64,000 nt of DNA from the NCBI RefSeq assembly GCF_025717675.1, contig NZ_JAJIRT010000011.1:1-64000 (forward strand), in the 5' to 3' direction. A program made the translations under genes and the position numbers. Numbering within the stretch: the first letter of the stretch is position 1; the number at the start of each line of letters is the position of its first letter. This document shows, piece by piece, positions 58,301 through 64,000 of the stretch. Under the pieces are notes generated by a model that was given only the letters and a program-made list of their open reading frames with translations, searched no databases and was not told where the DNA came from. The stretch comes from Paucibacter sp. DJ2R-2. Lineage in GTDB: Bacteria > Pseudomonadota > Gammaproteobacteria > Burkholderiales > Burkholderiaceae_C.

Positions 58301-58421
58301 TCATCGCCATGATCTGATCGCTGCTGAAGGCCGCCCAGTCCTCGGACGTGAAGCGCGACAGAGTACGGGTAGACAGGCCAGCGATCTGTTCTGTCGAGTA
58401 GCCGGGGATGAGTGTAGGCAT
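49335..58421 (-). CDS. Giant octapeptide-repeat secreted protein (probable type I secretion substrate)
   Basis: This is a 3028-residue protein. After four residues (MPTL) it consists of 349 consecutive octads with the pattern hydrophobic-x-x-(L/I)-(T/S)-(T/S)-(D/A/E)-(Q/D), for example VAALTTDQ or LRALNSEQ. Octads 16-338 (residues 125-2708) form 19 superrepeats of 17 octads each. Eleven more octads lead to the last 232 residues. That domain starts PIVLDLDGNG and holds aspartate-rich loops such as DVNGDGVINNG, DANHDGKL and DANHDGKTDGG, followed by KELFGSG. It ends with DDDDLDRITPLI, a suitable uncleaved type I signal. No N-terminal signal peptide and no cysteine were seen. Function unknown; a surface fibre, adhesin or S-layer-like role is inference. 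Weak ribosome binding site. Confidence 0.93.
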   Translation of the reverse strand: MPTLIPGYSTEQIAGLSTRTLSRFTSEDWAAFSSDQIMAMTTKQFASLGTFAISSLSSDQVVFIQTEDLRALSSAAIRSLDDAKLGNLSSDQLGSLTTAQVNFLTSSQIRNLSTEDLNAFTTAQFKAISSAQMNALSTDQVAALNTDDFAAIGTAGMRGLASTQLGVLTTDQIVALTTAQTASLTSAQVVGLTSDQIATLATDDLKALNTAALRALNSEQLGSLTSDQIATLTTAQVNALTSSQIQTLSTEDLNALSSDQFKAISSGQVAAMTTDQVAALTTDDFASIGTGGLRGLTSAQLAVLTTDQIVALTTAQTASLNSAQVTGLTSDQIAALATDDLKVINSGALRALNSEQLGSLSSDQLAALTTAQVNALTSTQIQNLSTEDLDALTTTQFKAISSAQVGAMTSDQIAALSTEDLSSIGTAGLRGLTSSQVAVLTTDQIVALTTAQAASLNSAQVAGLTSDQMAVIATDDLKAINTGALRALNSEQLGSLTSDQIPNLTTAQVNALTSTQIQNLSTEDIDALSSDQFKAIGSSQIGALTTDQVQALSTDDFAAIGTSGLRGLTSTQVAVLGTDQIVALTTAQTAALNSAQVAGLTSDQMAAIATDDLKAINTGALRALNSEQLGSLTSDQLAALTTAQVNALTSVQIQSLSTEDLNALTSSQFKAMTSAQIAALTTDQVAALTTEDFSAIGTGGLRGLSSTQIGVLTTDQIVALTTAQTASLNSAQVAGLSSDQIAVLATDDLKAINTSALRALNSEQLGSLTSDQIATLTTAQVNALTSSQIQTLSTEDLNSLTSDQFKAISSAQVAALTTDQVAALTTDDFASIGTGGIRGLSSAQLAVLTTDQIVALTTAQTAALNSAQVAGLTSEQAPILVTDDLKALSTAALRALNSEQLGSLTSDQFAELTTAQVNALTSSQIQSLSTEDLNSLTSTQFKAISSGQVGAFTTDQVAALTTDDFAAIGTGGLRGLTSAQVGVLTTDQVVALTTAQTASLNSAQVAGLTSEQIAIIATDDLKAINTGALRALNSEQLGSLTSDQIASLTTTQVNALTSAQIQSWSTEDLNALTSDQFKAISSAQVAAMTTDQVAALTTDDFASIGTGGLRGLTSAQVGVLTTDQVVALTTAQMASLNSAQVAGLTSEQMAIIATDDLKAINTGALRALNSEQLGALTSDQIAALSTAQVNALTSTQIQNLSTEDLNALTSTQFKAISSGQVAAITTDQIAALTTDDFAAIGTGGLRGLSSVQVGVLTTDQIVALTTAQTASLNSAQVLGLTSEQMAVIATDDLKAINTGALRALNSEQLGSLTSDQLAELSTAQVNALTSTQIQGLSTEDLNALTSTQFKAISSAQVAAFTTDQVAALTTDDFSAIGTGGLRGLSSAQVSVLTTDQVVALTTAQAASLNSAQVAGLSSDQIAILATDDLKAINTGALRALNSEQLGSLTSDQIATLTTAQVNALTSTQIQSLSTEDLNALTSDQFKAISSGQIAALTTDQVAALTTDDFAAIGTSGLRGLSSSQVGVLTTDQIVALTTAQAASLNSAQVTGLTSEQMAIIATDDLKAINTGALRALNSEQLGSLTSDQLAELTTAQVNALTSSQIQTLSTEDLNALTSTQFKAISSAQVAAITTDQISALTTDDFAAIGTSGLRGLSSSQVAVLTTDQIVALTTAQTTSLNSAQVTGLTSEQMAIIATDDLKAINTGALRALNSEQLGALTSDQLATLTTAQVNALTSVQIQTLSTEDLNALSSDQFKAISSGQVAAFTTDQVAALTTDDFAAIGTGGLRGLNSAQIAVLTTDQVVALTTAQSASLNSAQVAGLTSEQMAVIATDDLKAINTGALRALNSEQLGALTSDQLAELTTAQVNALTSSQIQTLSTEDLNALTSTQFKAISSGQVAAFTTDQVAALTTDDFAAIGTAGLRGLGSSQVAVLTTDQIVALTTAQAASLNSAQVTGLTSEQIAILATDDLKAINTGALRALNSEQLGSLTSDQIATLSTAQVNALTSAQIQTLSTEDLNALTSDQFKAISSGQVAAFTTDQVAALTTDDFASIGTGGLRGLSSAQIAVLTTDQVVALTTAQSASLNSAQVAGLTSEQMAVIATDDLKAINTGALRALNSEQLGALTSDQLAELTTAQVAALTSVQIQTLSTEDLNALTSAQFKAMSSGQVAAMTTDQVAALTTDDFAAISTAGLRGLTSAQVSVLTTDQIVALTTAQTASLNSAQVAGLTTEQIALIATDDLKAINTGALRALNSDQLGSLTSDQFAELTTAQVNALTSTQIQALSTEDLNALTSTQFKAISSGQVAAFTTDQVAALTTDDFAAIGTSGLRGLSSAQVAVLTTDQIVALTTSQAASLSSAQVAGLSTEQIAVLATDDLKALNTGALRALSSDQLGALTSDQIPSLSTAQVNALTSTQIQNWSTEDLNALSSDQFKAISSGQVAALTTDQVAALTTDDFAAIGTSGMRGLSSSQVAVLTTDQVIALTTAQAASLNSAQVAGLTTEQISILATDDLKTLNTGALRALNSDQLGALTSDQIATLTTAQVNALTSTQIQTWSTEDLNSLTSSQFKAISSSQVAALTTDQFAALTTDDFAAIGTAGFRGLSSVQLAVLTTDQIVALTTAQANSLTSAQVAGFTTEQVHILATDDLKAMTTTALRSLSTDQFDALTSDHIIAMSTTQLQAITTGHLATLGTEEINALGTAQIAAFTSTQLGSLSTDQFRAFQTDDIKAFTTGQMAGLTTDQIASITSDQIKGFDAEDLAKLNMTQVYAFQTEALASLTAAQLDGLYLATPIVLDLDGNGINTLSAANGVNFDTYGTGTVQKWGWVGGNDGLLVRDVNGDGVINNGKELFGSGTVLADGHRAADGYAAMSALDANHDGKLSILDKEWGELKVWVDANHDGKTDGGELKSLQELGITELNLASQANSTIDNGNLVGLVSDYKTSDGQTHSMADVWFAKDLPKDGAADAAPPSLGDLLAGPAGTLLGDGSAVQGSKLEHAAPETHFVHKTKLDDDDLDRITPLI
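50298..58049 (-). repeat. 19 tandem 408-bp repeats (17 x 24 bp) inside the giant gene
   Basis: The F of the FKAISS-type octad that opens each superrepeat is at 58049 for the first copy. The same codons recur every 408 bp down to the nineteenth copy, which opens at about 50705. 58044 and 50700, the equivalent ends of one conserved block, differ by 7344, exactly 18 x 408. So no copy has gained or lost a codon. Copies are very similar in DNA; the nineteenth diverges in its second half. The unit itself is built from 24-bp steps. Confidence 0.95.
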
Positions 58422-58757
58422 GGTGGGCTCGCTTGGTTTGTTCCAGGAGCAGAGAACCTTGCGAGTTCACTGCTGCTTTGTATTACGCATCTCTTGAACG
58501 GCGACCGTTCTAGCTGGCGGGTTGCCTGCGCCGCAGGGACTGCGAAGCGCTGGCGGGCTGAAGTGATCGCGCTTCCAAGTTGCGAGAACACGGGACATTT
58601 CTGACTCGGTGGGAAGGGTGGCTATCGAAGCTCTTGGAACGCTCCGAATCCCTTCCGGCTTCTGTTGGATTTCGACGCCGTGAGGACAAACTTGAGAAGG
58701 CACGGCGGCCGCGCCCAGGGCGAGGCGGCCCGCCGTTTTCACAAACTGGCAGCAGCT
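58422..58757. promoter_or_regulatory. Region upstream of the giant gene with inverted repeat 58496-58510
   Basis: About 336 bp, less GC-rich than the flanks. GAACGG CGA CCGTTC at 58496-58510 is a perfect inverted repeat, 75 bp before the giant start, and could be an operator. TTGTAT/TACGCAT sequences lie between it and the gene but no promoter boxes are certain. Weak reading frames cross it; see the 83-codon candidate. Confidence 0.4.
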
Positions 58758-58761
58758 TCAT
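58510..58761 (-). CDS. Doubtful 83-codon reading frame behind the small gene
   Basis: The ATG at 58761 overlaps the stop of the 55-codon gene (ATGA) and has GGGAGG seven bases before it. The product begins MKLLPVCENGG but then becomes Arg/Ser/Pro-rich without any motif, and codon use is not typical of the neighbours. Another frame (GTG at 58742, 91 codons, KTAGRLALGAAAVPSQ) is equally open. Either a frameshifted remnant or non-coding. Confidence 0.2.
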   Translation of the reverse strand: MKLLPVCENGGPPRPGRGRRAFSSLSSRRRNPTEAGRDSERSKSFDSHPSHRVRNVPCSRNLEARSLQPASASQSLRRRQPAS

Positions 58762-58925
58762 GCTTGTACCTCCCGCATTTGGGGGGGATGGAGTAGCGCG
58801 GCGTACAAACCGTGACTAGTTGGCGGGCGCGCCTGTCCTGCCATACCTTCAATCAGGCCTTCACTCAGGCGTAGTCGCCGGCGCGGCAGAGGAATGGCAG
58901 TGAAAGGGGTGAAAGCGTCGGTCAT
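58758..58925 (-). CDS. Small 55-residue protein gene directly behind the second giant
   Basis: This short frame starts with ATG at 58925, only ten bases after the stop of the second giant gene. A very good ribosome binding site, GAGGTGA (58931-58937), overlaps that stop codon, and spacing to ATG is six bases. The protein starts MTDAFTPFTAIPLPRRRLRL, has a short possible helix LSEGLIEGMAGQ, and ends in a proline/histidine-rich tail (HGLYAALLHPPQMREVQA). No signal peptide or known motif. The arrangement suggests translational coupling with the giant protein, perhaps as an accessory or chaperone-like factor (inference). It is not recognised as any family. Confidence 0.5.
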   Translation of the reverse strand: MTDAFTPFTAIPLPRRRLRLSEGLIEGMAGQARPPTSHGLYAALLHPPQMREVQA

Positions 58926-58935
58926 GGGGTTCACC

Positions 58936-61900
58936 TCAAATCAGGCCCGTCAAGGCCGTATCGTCGTCGTCGAGTTCGCGCTTCAAAGCCTGCAAATGCA
59001 GGCTCATGCCGCCTGATTTCGTGAGGGCAGAGGCGGCCAGCTGTGGCTCGCCGGCGCTGCTGTCGCTCAAGAGGCGGTCGCTCGGGCCGCTCAGCAAGTC
59101 GGCCAACTGGGGCAGAGCGCCGATGGAGTTCGCAGCGCTGTCGCTGGCCTTGGCAAACCAGACATCGGCCATATCGTGGTTGCGGCCATCGGCGCTTTCA
59201 TAGCTGGACACCAGGCCAAGCAAATTGCCCTGGTCCATGACCGTGCCGCTCTGTGCCTGCAGATTCAGGGCCGTGATGCCCAGCTCATCCAGGGTTTTGA
59301 GTTCGCCGGCGTCGCTGCGCCCGTCGCTGTTGCCGTCGACCCAGATGCGCAGGTCCTTGAAGGCTGCGTCCCCCTGGTCCAGGCGCTGGTCAAAGTTCAG
59401 GTCCAACTCGCGCATGGCGAGGAAGCCGTTGGCGGCCCGGCTGCCGTCGGCCAGCAGGGTGCCGGAACCGAACAACTCGCGGCCATTGTTGATCTGGCCG
59501 TCGCCATTGCGGTCCATGACCAGCAGGCCGTCCTGAGGGGCCGCCCAGGCCCATTGCGCGCTTTTGCCGGTGCCGAACAGGTCAAACTGAACCCCGTCTG
59601 CCGCAGCCAGGGTGTGAACGCCGTCGCCGTTCAGGTCCAACACGATGGGGGTGGCGGATTGCAGGGCGTCGAGCTGCTCGGCCGAGAAGCTGGCCAAGGC
59701 GGCGTCCGAGAAGGACAGCACCTGGCTCATATTCAGCTGCGCCAGGTCCTCCGGGTCGAAGCCGACCACCTGGTCGGTGGTGAAACTGTGAATCTGCTCG
59801 GTGGTCAGCCCGGCCATCTGAGCCGTGGTGAAGGCTTTGATGTCATCACTGTGGAAATGATCGAGCTGCTCGGTCGACAAGCTGCCAAGCTGGTTGGAGC
59901 TCAGGGCCGCGATCTGCTGAGTACCCAGGGCCTCGATGTCCTCGCTGCTCAAGGTCGCCAACTGATCGGTCGTCATGGCCCGAACAACGGCGGTGCTGAG
60001 CACCGAGATCTGTTCACTGCTCAGCGCTGCGAACTGGTCGGTGCCCCAGCCCATCAGGGCCTGGCTGCCCAGTGCGCGGATGTCTTCGCTCTGAATGGCC
60101 GCGATATCGGCTGCTTCTATGCCCTGCATCTGAACCGAGCTCAGCACGGCGAATTGCGCGCTGTTCAAGGCCCCGATTTGCTCGGAGCTGAAGGCTGCGA
60201 GGTCCTCCGAGGCCAGGCCGCGCACGGCACTGCTGCCCAGCGCCGCAATCTCGTCGCTGGCAAAGGTCACCAGCTGCTGGGTGCCAAAGGCCGCAACCTG
60301 GCTGGAGCTCAGGCCGCTGATTTGATCGCTGTCCAAGGCCCTGACGTCGTCGGTGGCCCAGCTCTGCATCTGGCTGGTCGTCAGCGAGCTGACCTGCACG
60401 CGGCTCAAGGCGCCAACCTGTTCGGTGTCAAAGGCATTGAGCTGCTGGCTGTTGAAGCCGCGCAGGGCGAAGATGCTCAGAGCTGCCACGTTCTCGGTGC
60501 TCAGCTGGGCCACCATCTCGGTGCTGAAGCCTTGCAGCTGCACGGAGGTGAAGCCGCGGATCTGCTCGGTGCTGAAGGCGTTGAGTTCGTCGGTGCTGAT
60601 GGTGGCCACCTGGGCCGAAGTCATGGCGGCAAACTGGCTGTTGGTCAGCACCTTCAATTGCTCCGAGGTCAAGGCCCGGAACTGTTCGGTGCTGAGCGCC
60701 TGGACGGCAGCGGTCGAGAGCTGGCGCAGGTCTTCGGTCTGCAGGCGTGCAAGCTGGTCGGTGCCTATGCCCTGGACCTGGGCCGAGGTCATGGCCGCCG
60801 ACTGGTCGCTGCTCATGGCAATGATCTGGTCGCTGCCCAAAGAGCGGATCTGGGTCGAACTCAGGCCGCGCCAGGCGGCTGTGCTGATGGCGGCAAAGTC
60901 TTCCGTCGTCAACGTGCGGATCTGCTCGGTGCTCAGCGCGGCGATCTGGGCCGAGCCCAGAGCATTGAACTGGCTGCTGCTCAAGGCATTGAGGTCATCG
61001 CTGCCCAGGCCCTGGATCTGGGCCGTGGTCAGCGAATTGACCTGGTTGCTGCTGAGCGCCTGAATCTGGTCTGAGCTCAGTGCCGCCAACTGGCTGCTGC
61101 TCAGCGCGCGCAGGGCGCTGCTGTTGAGGGCGCGCAGGTCCTCGGTTTGCAGGAAAGCCAATTGTTCGGTGCTCAGGCCCACGACCTGGCTGCTGTTCAG
61201 GGATGCGCTCTGCGTGGTGCTGAGGGCCTTGATCTGCTCGCTGCCCAGCTGGCTGATCTGCAGCGAACTCAGGCCGCGGAGACCGGCGGTGCCGATGGCG
61301 GCGAAGTCGTCGGTGGCGAGCAGTTTGAGCTGATCGCTGCTCAGCGTGGCGACTTGGCTGGAGGCCAGGGCCTGGTACTGTGTGGTCGTCAGCGCGCGCA
61401 AGTCTTCGCTGGTCAGGCCCATGAACTGGGTGCTGGTCAAGGCGTTGATCTGGGCGGTGCCGAGCTGGGCCAGCTGATCGGACGACAAGGCCGCGATCTG
61501 CTCCGTGCTGAGCGCGCGCAGGCCGGCGCTGGACAGGGACTGCAGGTCGTCGCTGGCCAGTTTGCTGATCTGCTCGGTGCTGAAGCCAGGTGTCTGTGCG
61601 CTGCCCAGCGAGGCGATCTGGTCCGTGCTCAGGGCCAGGATTTGCTCGGTGCCTAGGGCGCCCAGCTGGCTGGAGCTCAAGCCACGCAGACCGCCCGTGC
61701 CAATCGCGGCCAGGTCATCGCTGTTCAGGCTGCGCAGCTGCTCGGTGCCCAGTGCCGCGATCTGGCTGGATGCAATGGCGGCGAACTGCTCGCTGCTCAG
61801 GGCATTGAGGTCTTCGCTGTTCAGGCCGCGGATCTGTGTGCTGGTCAGGGCATTGATCTGGTTCGTGCTCAGGGCCACCAACTGATCCGAGCCGAGTGCG

Positions 61901-64000
61901 GCGATCTGGTCCGTGCCCAGATTGCGCAGCGCATTGCTGCTCAGCGCGCGCAGATCGTCGGTGGCGAAGGCCGCGATCTGGTCGCTGCTGAAGCCCTTCA
62001 TCTGGCTGCTGGTCAGGGTGGCGGCCTGGGCCGTGGTCAGGGCGCGGATTTCGTCGGTGCTGAGGCTGCCGAGCTGGTTGTGCGGTGAGGTCACCAGGGC
62101 CGCCACCTGGGCGGTGGTGAGCGCGCTGATCTGATCGCTGTTCAGCGCCGCAAACTGATCGCTGCTGAGCACGCGGATTGCGCCCGTGCTGAGTGCACGC
62201 AGGTCGTCGGTCTGCAGCCGGGTGATCTGCTCGGTGCTCAGTCCCAAGACCTGCACGCTGCTCAGCGAGGCCGCCTGGGCGGTGCTCAGGGCGATGATCT
62301 GCTCGCTGCTCAGCGCGCCAATCTGCGTCGAGCTCAGGCCGCGCAGGCCGGCGGTGCCGATGGCCGCGAAGTCCTCGGTGCTCAGGCTGCGCAATTGATC
62401 GCTGCTCAGCGCGGCCATCTGGGCAGAGTTGATGGCAGCGAACTGCTGCGAAGTCAGGGCATTCAGGTCCTCGCTGCGCAAGCCCTGAACCTGGGTGCTG
62501 GTCAGGGCATTGACCTGAGCGGTGCTCAAGGCTGCGATCTGATCCGAGCCCAAGGCCGCGAGCTGATCGGTGCTCAAGGCGCGCAGGGCGGCGCTGTTCA
62601 AGGCGCGCAGGTCATCGCTGGCCAGCTTGGCCATCTGATCGCTGCTGAATCCTGCCACTTGGGCGCTGCTCAGGGTGCTGGCCTGTGCGGTGCTCAGGGC
62701 GATGATCTGGTCACTGCTCAGCACGGCGAGCTGGGTCGAGCTCAGGCCGCGCAGGCCGCCCGTGCCGATGGCGGCAAAGTCTTCCGTGCCCAAGGTGCGC
62801 AGCTGTTCGGTTGTCAGCGCTGCGATCAGGCTGGAGCTGATCTGGCGCAGTTGCTCACTGCCCAGTGCATTGAGGTCATCGCTGGCCAGGCTGCGGATCT
62901 GGTCGCTGCGCAGGGCGTTGATCTGGGCCGTACCCAAATTGCGCCATTGCTCGCTGCTGAGCACCGCCAACTGGTCGCTGGAGAGCGCTCTCAGGGCGGC
63001 CGAGTTCAGAGCCATCAGGTCGTCCGTGGCCAGTTTGCTGAGCTGCTCGGTGCTCAAGCCCGGTACTTGAGCGGAGGTCAGCGAAGCGGCCTGAGCTGTC
63101 GTCAAAGCGATGATCTGATCGCTGCCGAGCGCCGCCAGCTGGATCGAGCTCAGGCCGCGCAAGCCGGCCGTACCGATGGCGGCGAAGTCTTCGGTGCTCA
63201 GGGCGCGCAGCTGTTCGGTCAGCAGGGCGGCGACCTGGGCGGAATTGATGGCCTTGAATTGGCTCGATGTGAACGCGTTGAGGTCATCGCTGGCCAGCGA
63301 CTGCACTTGTGTGCTGGTCAATGCATTGACCTGAGTCGTGGTCAAGGCGGCCAGCTGCTCGCTATTCAGGGCGGCCAGCTGGTCGGTGCCCAGGGCGCGC
63401 AAGGCGGCCGTCTTCAGGGCCCGCAGGTCTTCGGTGGCCAGGGCGGCGATCTGCTCGGTGCTCAGGCCACGCACCTGGGCACTGGTGAAGGCCGCCACTT
63501 GGGCGCTGCTGAGCGCCCGGATCTCGTCGCTGCTGAAACTGGCCAGCTGGTTGATGGGCGCGCTGCCCAGTGCGGCGATCTGTGCCGTGCTGAGGCTGGC
63601 CACCTGGTCCGAGCCCAAGGCTTGCAGTTGTTCACTGCTCAGTGATTTGATGACCGCGCTGCTCAGGGCGCGGAGATCATCGGTCTGGATCTTGGCCAGC
63701 TGCTCGGTGCTCAAGCCTTGCGTCTGTACGCTGTTCAAGGCGGCGGCTTGGGCCGTGCTCAGGGCGACGATCTGCTCCGTGCTCAGCGCGGCGATCTGCA
63801 CCGAACTGAAACCCTTCAGGCCGGCACTGCTGATGGCCGCAAAGTCTTCGCTGCGCAGGCCATGGACTTGTTCCGTGGTGAAGGCCGCAGCCTGGGCTGA
63901 GCTCAGTGCGCGAAACTGCGCCGTGGTCAAGGCGTTCAGGTCCTCGCTGCTCCAGGTCCTGATCTGCTCGCTCGTCAAGGCGTTGACCTGGGCCGTGCCC
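58936..64000 (-). CDS. Second giant octapeptide-repeat secreted protein (partial)
   Basis: The last 1687 residues are visible; the frame runs to the window edge without a start, so the true N-terminus lies beyond. The same octad pattern fills the protein up to about 235 residues before the end. At least seven of the 17-octad superrepeats are recognisable by their FAAIGTAG-LRGLSS pair, but copies differ much more than in the first giant. Two places carry three extra residues after a SAP or TSP octad (INQL, HNQL). The C-terminal domain PIVLDLNGDG, DRNGDGQINNGRELFGSG, WVDGNSDGRSDAGEL and the tail ELDDDDTALTGLI parallel the first giant. Probably a paralogous type I substrate. Confidence 0.9.
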   Translation of the reverse strand, partial: GTAQVNALTSEQIRTWSSEDLNALTTAQFRALSSAQAAAFTTEQVHGLRSEDFAAISSAGLKGFSSVQIAALSTEQIVALSTAQAAALNSVQTQGLSTEQLAKIQTDDLRALSSAVIKSLSSEQLQALGSDQVASLSTAQIAALGSAPINQLASFSSDEIRALSSAQVAAFTSAQVRGLSTEQIAALATEDLRALKTAALRALGTDQLAALNSEQLAALTTTQVNALTSTQVQSLASDDLNAFTSSQFKAINSAQVAALLTEQLRALSTEDFAAIGTAGLRGLSSIQLAALGSDQIIALTTAQAASLTSAQVPGLSTEQLSKLATDDLMALNSAALRALSSDQLAVLSSEQWRNLGTAQINALRSDQIRSLASDDLNALGSEQLRQISSSLIAALTTEQLRTLGTEDFAAIGTGGLRGLSSTQLAVLSSDQIIALSTAQASTLSSAQVAGFSSDQMAKLASDDLRALNSAALRALSTDQLAALGSDQIAALSTAQVNALTSTQVQGLRSEDLNALTSQQFAAINSAQMAALSSDQLRSLSTEDFAAIGTAGLRGLSSTQIGALSSEQIIALSTAQAASLSSVQVLGLSTEQITRLQTDDLRALSTGAIRVLSSDQFAALNSDQISALTTAQVAALVTSPHNQLGSLSTDEIRALTTAQAATLTSSQMKGFSSDQIAAFATDDLRALSSNALRNLGTDQIAALGSDQLVALSTNQINALTSTQIRGLNSEDLNALSSEQFAAIASSQIAALGTEQLRSLNSDDLAAIGTGGLRGLSSSQLGALGTEQILALSTDQIASLGSAQTPGFSTEQISKLASDDLQSLSSAGLRALSTEQIAALSSDQLAQLGTAQINALTSTQFMGLTSEDLRALTTTQYQALASSQVATLSSDQLKLLATDDFAAIGTAGLRGLSSLQISQLGSEQIKALSTTQSASLNSSQVVGLSTEQLAFLQTEDLRALNSSALRALSSSQLAALSSDQIQALSSNQVNSLTTAQIQGLGSDDLNALSSSQFNALGSAQIAALSTEQIRTLTTEDFAAISTAAWRGLSSTQIRSLGSDQIIAMSSDQSAAMTSAQVQGIGTDQLARLQTEDLRQLSTAAVQALSTEQFRALTSEQLKVLTNSQFAAMTSAQVATISTDELNAFSTEQIRGFTSVQLQGFSTEMVAQLSTENVAALSIFALRGFNSQQLNAFDTEQVGALSRVQVSSLTTSQMQSWATDDVRALDSDQISGLSSSQVAAFGTQQLVTFASDEIAALGSSAVRGLASEDLAAFSSEQIGALNSAQFAVLSSVQMQGIEAADIAAIQSEDIRALGSQALMGWGTDQFAALSSEQISVLSTAVVRAMTTDQLATLSSEDIEALGTQQIAALSSNQLGSLSTEQLDHFHSDDIKAFTTAQMAGLTTEQIHSFTTDQVVGFDPEDLAQLNMSQVLSFSDAALASFSAEQLDALQSATPIVLDLNGDGVHTLAAADGVQFDLFGTGKSAQWAWAAPQDGLLVMDRNGDGQINNGRELFGSGTLLADGSRAANGFLAMRELDLNFDQRLDQGDAAFKDLRIWVDGNSDGRSDAGELKTLDELGITALNLQAQSGTVMDQGNLLGLVSSYESADGRNHDMADVWFAKASDSAANSIGALPQLADLLSGPSDRLLSDSSAGEPQLAASALTKSGGMSLHLQALKRELDDDDTALTGLI

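Noticed and set aside
49335-58421. Giant protein as a LapA-type adhesin or RTX toxin
   Set aside because: No GGxGxDxLx nonapeptide repeats, no VCBS or Ig-like repeats, no N-terminal retention module. Only the C-terminal domain has calcium-loop-like motifs.

Overview
The window is GC-rich chromosomal DNA from a betaproteobacterium. It most resembles the Burkholderiales of the Roseateles/Paucibacter/Rubrivivax type. The best evidence is the gntR-sdhCDAB-sdhE-gltA cluster set divergently from mdh and a CitE-like lyase, together with the overall look of the housekeeping proteins. No rRNA, tRNA, CRISPR array or intact insertion sequence was seen. Genus-level placement is inference.

Layout. 1-9.4 kb is central metabolism: the tail of a livF-like gene, a secreted hypothetical, a CoA-ester lyase, mdh, a GntR regulator and the succinate dehydrogenase/citrate synthase operon. 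9.5-14.1 kb is a probable nucleoside/ribose salvage operon (LacI regulator, ribokinase, nucleoside hydrolase, TRZ/ATZ amidohydrolase) with a perfect 20-bp palindrome in front of it. 14.2-25.7 kb holds purL, an LLM oxidoreductase, a CHASE-PAS histidine kinase, a HtrA-like lipoprotein protease, a membrane acyltransferase-like protein, rlmB and upp. 25.7-31.9 kb is more accessory: short repeats, an IS5-type transposase relic, a membrane-anchored AraC regulator, a secreted protein with an internal duplication, a split chromate transporter and small hypotheticals.

The most interesting part is 32.3-64 kb. It starts with an OGT/SPINDLY-type (GT41) glycosyltransferase, followed at once by a complete type I secretion system (ABC exporter, HlyD adaptor, TolC-like channel). 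Two more glycosyltransferases follow, then a cupin, a perosamine-synthase-like aminotransferase, a methyltransferase, gmd, an acyltransferase/3,4-ketoisomerase fusion, a second sugar aminotransferase and two left-handed beta-helix acyltransferases. Beyond them, on the opposite strand, lie two giant repeat proteins.

The first giant (3028 residues) is 349 consecutive octapeptides without a single insertion or deletion. Of these, 323 fall into 19 superrepeats of 17 octads (136 residues, 408 bp). A 232-residue calcium-binding-like C-terminal domain ends in an acidic tail. The second giant runs off the window edge. It has the same architecture but far more diverged repeats. My reading, which is inference, is that this is a type I-secreted and possibly O-glycosylated surface repeat-protein system, encoded together with its exporter, a candidate protein glycosyltransferase and amino-sugar synthesis genes.

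A previously overlooked 55-codon gene with an excellent ribosome binding site sits directly behind the second giant.
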